From: a virus
Strand: one strand, 5' to 3'
IMG/VR virus record: IMGVR_UViG_3300047495_000041
Coordinates: 1-30,645 of that record
Length of the DNA stretch: 30,645 nt
Position numbers and translations under genes: made by a program. This document shows positions 15,329-22,600 of the stretch, piece by piece (positions within the stretch are counted from its first letter, which is position 1; each line of letters begins with the position of its first letter). The notes below the pieces were generated by a model that saw only the letters and a list, made by a program, of their open reading frames with translations, was not told the DNA's origin and searched no databases.

Positions 15329-15778
15329 CTAACGAGCGCGATAGACGGGGATATCCACCGCTGGGATGTATAGGGAGGGAGGAGGTGAGCCACTCTGCCA
15401 GAACACATCTATGGGTATGCCGCCCCTTGGATACCAGAAGGCATAAATGCGTATCCAAGCGCATTTAGTGGCTTCTTGGATACGGTTGGCAATCATCATG
15501 GTGCAGCGCTCATGGAATGCACCATGATTGCGGAAACTCTGCATGAAGAGTTTCAGCGCCTTGCTTTCCACAAGCAACTTATCCGGCACATAGTCGACAA
15601 CAATGTGCGCGAAATCGGGTTGGCCTGTCACGGGACATAGCGATGTAAACTCAGGGCATGACAGCCGCACAAGATACTTCTGATCTTGGGCCGGGGCTGT
15701 TACACACTCCAGAATGGCGGACTTGGGATCAGCAGCCGCAATGGCTGCCTCCCCAAGTATCGTTAGCTTATCTGGCAT
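15329..15778 (-). CDS. queF: preQ0 reductase, QueF (short, unimodular type)
   Basis: 149 aa. NADPH-dependent reduction of preQ0 (nitrile) to preQ1 (aminomethyl). The family signature [14 protein letters not shown] gives catalytic Cys48 and Asp55; [10 protein letters not shown] supplies His89 and Glu90. The spacing matches Bacillus QueF residues Cys55, Asp62, His96 and Glu97. VESKALKLF is the NADPH/QueF motif. The short length marks the unimodular subfamily. It lies between ssb and recA rather than with the other que genes, and it tells which modified base is likely: preQ1 rather than preQ0 or archaeosine. Confidence 0.95.
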   Translation of the reverse strand: MPDKLTILGEAAIAAADPKSAILECVTAPAQDQKYLVRLSCPEFTSLCPVTGQPDFAHIVVDYVPDKLLVESKALKLFMQSFRNHGAFHERCTMMIANRIQEATKCAWIRIYAFWYPRGGIPIDVFWQSGSPPPSLYIPAVDIPVYRAR

Positions 15779-15781
15779 GGC

Positions 15782-16867
15782 TTATCGGTTCCTATTGGCT
15801 AGGCGTTCGCGGAGCGCTGTGCGCGGGGGTGGGGCCTCTTCCTCTTCCGGCTCTTGCCGGGCGGCACGACGACGGGGAGCAGGCTCTTCCTCATCCTCGG
15901 GCACAGCTTCGGGTTGGCGCAATCTAGCCCTACGTGGTGGGGGAGGGGCTTCCTCTTCCGGCTCAGGCTCGCGCGAAACCCTAGATGCACGACGAGGGGG
16001 AGGCGCTTCATCCGCCACTTCCTCTTCCTCCTCTGGTTCCGCCAGTCTTGAACGTCCTCGCGAGGAAGGTACCTCAGGCTCCTCATCCACCTGGCGTCGG
16101 CGAGTCGTGCGCGTTCCGCCATCAAACGGGATTTCATCTTCGTCCACATCATCCCGAGTACGACGACGGGGAGGAGGGAGTTCATCCTCATCCGCATCCG
16201 CCCCTCCCGAATAGATGGCTAGCATCTCGGCGGCTGTGCGCCACTTCAGGCGATCGGGAAGCGGCACCTCGATTGCATCGTTCAAGAACTTCTTGGGCAG
16301 CTTGGTGGGTTCCCTAGCGATGTTGACCCCGACATACTTGGTATTCAGCTTCTCCCCTTCCTTATCAAAGAATACGTCGTAGCCTTCGTCCGGACTGTCG
16401 ATCGGATACACCTCCTTGGTCCGCCGATCCTGAGAGTTGGCTGTGATATCGGTGTCCAGCCTGGGCGGGCAATCAAACACTTGGACGCCCTTATCGGGTT
16501 CCTTCATGTCCACAATGAGCATCCAAACACGCTTGCGCGCGCCTAGGCTCTTGCCCTCCTCATCATCGCCGGATGCCTTCAACTTACCTGCGGCCTCGCA
16601 GAGTGGGCACTTCTTGTTCTTCATCTTGTAGAGGCATAGCACCGTAGCATTGTCGGGTCCGACGCCGCCATGATAGTAAACGGTCATGCCATAATGTGCT
16701 TGTTCTGGGTCCCAGGTGTTGGGAAGAATGCGTACCCAGTTCTCTCCCTTCCGCATCTTGTAGAGTGTGAACTCTTCAAGGATGGCACTTGGGAAGTCAT
16801 TACTTGCCTCTTGCTTACGCCGGGCAATGTCGGCGGCTGTGCGTTGCTTGTATCGGAACTCAGCCAT
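15782..16867 (-). CDS. gp32-like single-stranded DNA-binding protein with long charged tail
   Basis: 361 aa. The core (residues 1 to about 225) has a basic N-terminus for cooperativity, LYKMRKGENWVRILPNTW, a zinc site CLYKMKNKKCPLCEAAG and an OB-fold-like middle, as in phage T4 gp32-type proteins. The tail, about residues 228-361, is made of alternating acidic runs and RRR/PPPRR runs. Usual gp32 tails are short and acidic, so this is an oversized polyampholyte tail. Tails of SSBs recruit polymerase, helicase and recombinase. Start supported by AAGGA, spacing 8. Confidence 0.88.
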   Translation of the reverse strand: MAEFRYKQRTAADIARRKQEASNDFPSAILEEFTLYKMRKGENWVRILPNTWDPEQAHYGMTVYYHGGVGPDNATVLCLYKMKNKKCPLCEAAGKLKASGDDEEGKSLGARKRVWMLIVDMKEPDKGVQVFDCPPRLDTDITANSQDRRTKEVYPIDSPDEGYDVFFDKEGEKLNTKYVGVNIAREPTKLPKKFLNDAIEVPLPDRLKWRTAAEMLAIYSGGADADEDELPPPRRRTRDDVDEDEIPFDGGTRTTRRRQVDEEPEVPSSRGRSRLAEPEEEEEVADEAPPPRRASRVSREPEPEEEAPPPPRRARLRQPEAVPEDEEEPAPRRRAARQEPEEEEAPPPRTALRERLANRNR

Positions 16868-17006
16868 TCGTGTAGTCCTTCCTGGTTTTGTAGTAAGTAG
16901 TTGTAGCGATCCTGACTGTGATGTTCACAAAGAGTGCCCACACAAACAGGCCAAACGGCCACTTAGCCGCATCAAATAGCCAATCAAGTAGTTGTTTTGT
17001 TTCCAT
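16860..17006 (-). CDS. Small single-span membrane protein, 48 aa
   Basis: A short frame starting METKQLLDWLFDAAKW with a hydrophobic span of about 14-18 residues (FGLFVWALFVNITV) and a basic C-terminus (KTRKDYTNG). The ATG lies inside the 3' end of the preceding gene and the stop overlaps the SSB start codon region, the same coupling seen through the operon. A membrane peptide between replication genes may anchor the replisome or be an early host-takeover factor; both are guesses. Confidence 0.6.
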   Translation of the reverse strand: METKQLLDWLFDAAKWPFGLFVWALFVNITVRIATTTYYKTRKDYTNG

Positions 17007-17511
17007 GGTAATACTGGTTTGGTTTACCAGTCTCCCTTGCCGCCTGTCTATTTGCCCCCATAGAGTTAGGCGTTAACCAACCCGAGACGGTAAGCTCGGA
17101 CAGATGCTTGAGCGCGCTCGTCTTGGCTACAGCAGCAGCCGATAGAGCCTGCCATAACGCAGCATCCAACTTAGCCTGTTCCAATTCGTTTGATGCGCCT
17201 TTCACCCATTCATGCCCTGATAGCTGGGCGTTGACTTGCGCCTCTGACTTTGCGCCTTGCTCGCGTAGATCATTGGCAGCCGCCGCAAGGATAACCTTGT
17301 AGTCGTTGGCAATCTTATCCCTGACAAAGATGGCGCCCGCACAGAACTCCCCAATATCCATTACTAGATTGGGATGCTCCATGAACTCCTCACCCAGCCG
17401 CATGCCATCGACATACAACTTGGAACGGAGACGTTTGTATTCCGCCGGGCGGTACCTTGGCTCCAATCCCTCGGAAGCCGCAGGCTTAGCCAACGCTATC
17501 CTAGCCATCAT
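16984..17511 (-). CDS. Hypothetical alpha-helical protein next to clamp loader and SSB
   Basis: 175 aa, all-helical by composition, with long Ala/Glu/Leu stretches (ILAAAANDLREQGAKSEAQV) and a polar C-terminus. It overlaps the clamp loader gene by 4 bases and is followed by the membrane peptide and SSB. Position, size and helical nature would suit a recombination or helicase-loading mediator, but I see no specific motif and claim none. Confidence 0.6.
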   Translation of the reverse strand: MMARIALAKPAASEGLEPRYRPAEYKRLRSKLYVDGMRLGEEFMEHPNLVMDIGEFCAGAIFVRDKIANDYKVILAAAANDLREQGAKSEAQVNAQLSGHEWVKGASNELEQAKLDAALWQALSAAAVAKTSALKHLSELTVSGWLTPNSMGANRQAARETGKPNQYYHGNKTTT

Positions 17512-19487
17512 TCACCTCCCCAAAGTATCCTACCAACAACTGTGTATAGCTTCACCCGCTCATTCCATGACTCCATGGGGAATGTGAGTGCTTCAAGCAA
17601 GCGCCAGTGACGAGTAGCTTGCTTGTCATCCTTTGACCCAGCCATGGCCTTCACAATATAGCCCGATAGCTGGGCAACCGCGGCATTGATCTGCCCATCA
17701 TCCATATTGTCTAGTAGTGGCTTGATCTTCTCCCAAGATCGTTGGCCGGAAGCTAGCATCTGGCACAATCGATAGACGGGATCACTCTCATCTATCAGTG
17801 TGATAATCCGCTTGACCTCATCCCGATCCTTGCAACCATGCACTTGCTGCAGGATTGAGATTGCCTTGCGGGGCGAGCCATCGGATGAGGTGACAACAGC
17901 CTGTAATACTTCGCTGGTAACAGGCCATCCCTCCATGTCCGCTATGTCAGCTAGCAGGGCAAGGATGGCCGGGCTACCAATGGGCCTAAGCTCGACCTTG
18001 TAGCAGCGCTGACGGATAGTATCCGGCACCTTGGACAATTCAGTTGTGCATAGCGCGATGAATAGATGGTCAGGAGGCTCCTCGGTTATCTTGAGCAATA
18101 CCTGCCATGCATTCTTACTTAGGGTATGACAGTTATGTACTATAACATCTTCAACAGCATAAGAGGGGTGCGTGTCGACTTCGAGGTCATAGAGTTCGAG
18201 GCATTCTCTGCCAGCGATAAAATGCGTTTCACCACTTCTTCTAAGTTCTTCGATATCTGCCGGTTGGAGACGCGAAACACTCTCCACCCCAAGGCAATTA
18301 AACATTGGTTCTTTTTGTAATCTCGTTGTTGAGCCAACTCTCCTTTGTGAGTATCTCCGTCGACCTCTATTGCTAATTTTATCGTTGGCATAGCTATATC
18401 CACTTTGTAGGCATTTGGATAACCATTCTTGGACAGCGACCTCGTTAAAACTAGATATTCCATGTCGCCCCCCACCCGTTCCCACAAAGCTTGTTGATAC
18501 TTGCTGGGACCCCATCCATTGCCCCCCTGCCAAGGGATTTTGGGAACTAAGGTACCATTGCGTGTCTTTGTAGCCATCATCTTGTCGATAATAGCTTGCT
18601 GTTGCATGGGGTTGTTCTCCAACATACGAGCACTCGAAGCAGCCGCTTTTCTTCTGCCCTTTTCGGACAAAGCTAACTTTTGCTGCGCCGCCCTTAAAGA
18701 TGCCTTCCATTCCTCTGATCGCGGCCCCATCCTCTTGCGCGCTGCCACAGCGTACCCACAAGTACGAGAACAAGCTTTGGCATTGCTCCAATAACCTTTG
18801 CCGCATTCTTGACAGGTTTTCATAGAACAAGTTCTGCAATACCTTATGCCTGCGCCCTTGCTCGTAATCTTGATCCCACATTTCTTGCATGCGGTGTGGT
18901 ATACTGGATTGAATTGTGCATACTGATTTGCCATCAACTAACTCCTTAGCAAGCATCCATCCTTTGGAAGTTAAAAATGGATGATCCTCAGAGCAAGTAA
19001 TAATACAGTTGTTTGCCAAACGCAAACACACAATACGTGATAGATCAACCTGATTTCGTATTATTTTGGTTATTCTGTTAGGTCCTTGGGCGCCTATTAC
19101 CAAATCTCCCGGAACTAAGGTGTCTATACGCTTATAGCCAGTAGGTGTGTTAATTCGACTACTTGGCGCAAAGCACTCGTCAATAATAATCATCCGGTTC
19201 CCATCGCCGGATAGAGACATGTGCGTTCCAAGTTCCACAAGCTCTCGCATGGGATCAACGCCACTGTTGCTGGCGGCATCAATCTCAAGTAGATCGCACT
19301 CAAAGTGGGTTCCAACAATCCTTGCGAGTGTGGTCTTTCCCAATCCCCCTGGACCTGTGAATAGAAAACAATGAGGGTGAGTGGGTTCGGATAAAGCGCG
19401 CTTGAGCGCAACAAGAACTTCCTCATGGCCTACCATCTCATCAAAAGAAATAGGTCTATACTTGTTAATCAAAATAGAACCACTCAT
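17508..19487 (-). CDS. Sliding-clamp loader ATPase subunit with an intein
   Basis: 659 codons: an AAA+ clamp loader of 311 aa interrupted by a 348-residue intein. N-extein: INKYRPISFDEMVGHEEV, Walker A TGPGGLGKTTLA (Lys51) and the start of Walker B IIIDE. C-extein: CHTLSKNAWQVLLKITEEPP, sensor 1 and the SRC motif with DTIRQRCYKVELRP. Removal of the intein restores IIIDECHTLSKNAW, exactly the family's Walker B region. It opens the DnaN-like clamp encoded upstream onto primed DNA. Coupled by ATGA overlaps. Only one loader gene is visible, so the complex is probably homo-oligomeric or borrows a host subunit. Confidence 0.93.
   Translation of the reverse strand: MSGSILINKYRPISFDEMVGHEEVLVALKRALSEPTHPHCFLFTGPGGLGKTTLARIVGTHFECDLLEIDAASNSGVDPMRELVELGTHMSLSGDGNRMIIIDECFAPSSRINTPTGYKRIDTLVPGDLVIGAQGPNRITKIIRNQVDLSRIVCLRLANNCIITCSEDHPFLTSKGWMLAKELVDGKSVCTIQSSIPHRMQEMWDQDYEQGRRHKVLQNLFYENLSRMRQRLLEQCQSLFSYLWVRCGSAQEDGAAIRGMEGIFKGGAAKVSFVRKGQKKSGCFECSYVGEQPHATASYYRQDDGYKDTQWYLSSQNPLAGGQWMGSQQVSTSFVGTGGGRHGISSFNEVAVQEWLSKCLQSGYSYANDKISNRGRRRYSQRRVGSTTRLQKEPMFNCLGVESVSRLQPADIEELRRSGETHFIAGRECLELYDLEVDTHPSYAVEDVIVHNCHTLSKNAWQVLLKITEEPPDHLFIALCTTELSKVPDTIRQRCYKVELRPIGSPAILALLADIADMEGWPVTSEVLQAVVTSSDGSPRKAISILQQVHGCKDRDEVKRIITLIDESDPVYRLCQMLASGQRSWEKIKPLLDNMDDGQINAAVAQLSGYIVKAMAGSKDDKQATRHWRLLEALTFPMESWNERVKLYTVVGRILWGGE
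18132..19175 (-). other. Intein in the clamp loader (residues 105-452)
   Basis: Starts at Cys105 with CFAPSSRINTPTGYKRID (block A), has block B TCSEDHPFLTSKGW, block F LYDLEVDTHPSYAVEDV and ends VIVHN before Cys+1 (block G). Insertion splits the DE|CHTL site of Walker B, a conserved active-site position as usual for inteins. The middle in this frame, about residues 190-430, has no nuclease motif and an odd Ser/Gln/Arg/Gly composition, because the same DNA codes a nuclease in another frame. Confidence 0.93.
18140..18934 (-). CDS. Homing endonuclease nested out of frame inside the clamp loader intein (Vsr/DUF559-like)
   Basis: 264 aa in the +1 frame relative to the clamp loader. AAGGAG lies seven bases before the ATG at 18934, inside intein codons for AKEL just after block B. 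Residues 16-59 carry eight Cys in four pairs (C16/C19, C33/C36, C41/C44, C55/C59), likely zinc ribbons. Residues 70-125 resemble NUMOD-type DNA-binding helices. Residues 145-245 form a Vsr/DUF559-like (EDxHD-type) nuclease: YKVDIAMPTIKLAIEVDGDT, His196, then RDYKKNQCLIALGWRVFRVS. Vsr-like homing endonucleases are known next to phage split inteins. The stop lies 8 bases before the intein end, so both frames are used almost to the splice junction. Confidence 0.88.
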   Translation of the reverse strand: MANQYAQFNPVYHTACKKCGIKITSKGAGIRYCRTCSMKTCQECGKGYWSNAKACSRTCGYAVAARKRMGPRSEEWKASLRAAQQKLALSEKGRRKAAASSARMLENNPMQQQAIIDKMMATKTRNGTLVPKIPWQGGNGWGPSKYQQALWERVGGDMEYLVLTRSLSKNGYPNAYKVDIAMPTIKLAIEVDGDTHKGELAQQRDYKKNQCLIALGWRVFRVSNRQISKNLEEVVKRILSLAENASNSMTSKSTRTPLMLLKML

Positions 19488-19672
19488 TTAAGTAATGCTT
19501 CCGCATCAGAAGATGCGTATTCTCTAATATCCAAGGTGGCGATAAAATATCTACCGGGGGCGTACTTATCCAAATAAGTTACTTTTATTGGTTCGCCCTT
19601 CCAAGCTGGGTCATGCATCCTTTTTTGCACTGCTGCTACTAAATCGGCAATCATAGCTTCGCCATTTATCAT
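19484..19672 (-). CDS. Hypothetical protein, 62 aa
   Basis: Small alpha/beta protein (MIADLVAAVQKRMHD, then GRYFIATLDIREY). The ATG at 19672 overlaps the polymerase stop (ATGA), and its own stop overlaps the clamp loader start. A longer frame starting inside the polymerase gene is not supported. Position between polymerase and clamp loader suggests an accessory replication role. Confidence 0.6.
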   Translation of the reverse strand: MINGEAMIADLVAAVQKRMHDPAWKGEPIKVTYLDKYAPGRYFIATLDIREYASSDAEALLK

Positions 19673-22600
19673 CTCACATAATCCCCTGTGTAAGTTGTTA
19701 ACTCTTCGACATCCGCCCAATTCTTTTCGCCAAGGCTGCACTCAACTGACAGCGGAACGATCTGCCATGGAAAGCGCACTTTGACCATGATGGGCATGAT
19801 CTCCTCTATATAGCGCGCGATCTCCTCGTCGCTGTTTGGCAGGATAAAAGTAATGTCATCATGTACATTTATCCTGGGGTGAAGATATGGGTCCTTGCGC
19901 TGCCGCGAAAGTATTGAAAGCTCGTTTTGCGCTTCCAATACTATGTCGGCGGCTACACCTTGGATCGGATTGTTAATAACTTCATTGCCTGGAACGACGG
20001 CATGCCTAACCCGGCCCGTAATAGTCGGCACATCGCCTGTCTGTTGGTAATTGCTGCGCTGAGTATCGATCCAGCGTTTGACACCCCGATGCACATACCA
20101 AAACTCCTCGGCAATCCCCTCCATGATCTTTAGTGGCACACCCGTCTTACGAGCGCAGGATTTGGCGGAGGAGCCGTAGAAGGATGCGAATACAAAGTCA
20201 GTCTTGATTATGGTTCTTCCGCCCTTGCGTATCTTCTTCTCATCGGTCTCGCCCGTCTTGTCAGCTAGACGGATAAGGTAGTCGGGATAAGCCTCTAGCA
20301 CCTTATTGAGCCAAACGGAGTGGATATCCTCGCCGTTTATGATGCTTTGGCACAATACCTTATCTCTGCTGACCATAGCAATGATGCGAGCCTCTAGCTG
20401 GCCAAAGTCGATCGGAACAATCACATGCCCTTTACCTGGGATTATGATACGCCGGATTTCCCGATTTTTCCTTTTGGGGAAATTTTGTATATTTGGATTT
20501 TCCGAATTATGATGTATTAACCCCTGACATAAATAGGAATGATCCTCGTCAACCTCAATATCCCAAACAGCTATTTTCCCAACGTATACTATACTTTTAA
20601 TAACTTGGTATGATGCATTTTTTGATGAGCTTTCTTGGTCATCAAGGCTAGGTTGTCTGGATCGTTGTTCTGCCTGTTCTTGTCTATATGATGAACATCC
20701 AAGCTGGACGGAAGTTCGCATACATGCATCCCAAGCAAACCTGCCATGACTACCCGGTGTTTTGGGTAACGTTCTCCATCTATAACTATAGTTATGTAAC
20801 CATGCCCGTCCTCGCAATCCCTTATCCAACGATGATGTAATTTTCCATTCTTGCCCAACATAGGGTTCTTCTCGCCTAGCTTGCTCCGCTGATACCTCAG
20901 CCGCTTCTCTGCTTTGTATATCTCTGGTGTGATATCTTCCTTCAGGATCAAGGTTATGGTTTCGGTATTCACCCCGTGCTTTTTTCCCAACTCGGCTGCT
21001 GTGGGTTTCTTGCTCCCGAGATATTCCCTCTTCACCAAAGCCCTGTTTAGTGGTGTCAGAAATGTTTTCGTGATGCCCATAACTACAAACCTCATCGCCT
21101 AAGTTTAAATCGCCTATTCGTTGCCAGCCCGTTCTGGTTAGCACTCTGTGTTCTAGCGTGCAAACAATGAAGGCACCCGATCCTAGGACAATTCTGTATT
21201 GTGGCGCAAGCCCTTTATAAATTTTCCTTAATACTTGGCGGAGCCTTCCTTTATGCGTTAGAACTTTATCCCCTTCTTGGGGGACATACTCATCAAACCT
21301 AAATGAGCCTCTGGTTGTTTCTAGTACTGTGTCCCCTGATACGCAAGATAGACGTAGGGTAGCTGTCTTCATGGTGTTGTATGACGGATGCAGTAGCCCA
21401 TCAGGATATCGAACAGACACCATACCACACGGATCAATGTAGGTGGATATCTGTTTCTGGGCCTCTCGATACTCAAGCACAGTCTGCACAAGCGGATGCT
21501 CGCTAGCATATTCCTTTAGGGTATCCTCACCCGTCATTATGTTACCCTTGGAGGTTTTGGGTAACATAATGTGAGCATAGTTAACCAGTACTTCGCCTAT
21601 CCTGTCGTTGGAGCCGATATCAAACTCTTTGCCTACGGCAGCTTGCCAAGCCTTGACTTCAAAGATTTCGTGGGCTGCTGCCTCGGCTGCCTGCATCTTG
21701 GCTAACCATTGCTTGCGGAGGTCGACAACAGCATCTTGGTCAACTTGAAGTCCTAGGAGTTCCATCTCTACGGTGGACTCATTGGCCTCTACGATACGGT
21801 TGTAGCCCCTATCCTGCACATGCGGCCGTTGTTTATCGTAGCACAGCCTAGAAGCTAAAGCGTCCAACCCATTATAGATCAGGACCTCCTCTACTGGGTA
21901 TTCATCCAATCTAGTTGTGTCCAAATCGGACAAAGCCTTGACGTTTACACCTAGCATGATGCGGCTGACAACAGCCAAGCCTGTGCCATGCTGGCGCTGG
22001 AAGTAAAGCCTGGCTGTCGCCCTAGAGTCCTCAAAGGGCATTATGTCGGCATCAGGGAATAGATGCCTTACCCACACATATTCCATGCTCGCGCTATGCG
22101 CCAGTAATGGATAGCTGGTAACAACATGACGGAGGACATTAAGCCCCCAAGCAGTTACTTGTTCCCTATGTCCGATCGGAACAGCAAAGGTTGTGCGCCC
22201 ATCGGAAAAGGCTGCCGTTAGTACCTTGGCGCCAAACACGTAAGGCTTGAGGTCTGTTGTTTCTAAGTCAACAGCAATGGGGTGCGACATCTTAGTTAGT
22301 AATGCCATGGCCTCGGACTGAGTCTTGGGCATCAGCACAAGGTCAGTGCTTAGATCGGCTATCCTAGGCTTACCCCATTTATCCACTTCCCGGAAGAAGG
22401 TTTTTAGCTCGGCCTTGAGAACGGAGAACTCAGCATCCCATTCTGGGTTACGGTCTCTGCCCTGTTCCAGGTAGGCAGACATATCGTTAACAGGTAGGTA
22501 CCAGTAAACCTTATTCCCGATCTGAGCCGCCATCCGCAAGCCATGCAGCATCCATACCTGTGCTACCTTGGCATCGGGGAATACTCTATGCAGGGCTTGC

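Noticed and set aside
15714-16214. Plus-strand Ser/Arg-rich frame opposite the SSB tail.
   Set aside because: Arises from the repetitive Glu/Pro/Arg codons of the tail on the other strand.
18934-18937. TTG as the start of the nested Vsr-like nuclease.
   Set aside because: The ATG directly after it has ideal spacing from AAGGAG.
18132-21345. Group I or II introns as the source of the two insertions.
   Set aside because: The host frame stays open across both insertions and the splice-site protein motifs (Cys1, TxxH-like block B, His-Asn followed by Cys or Ser) are those of inteins.
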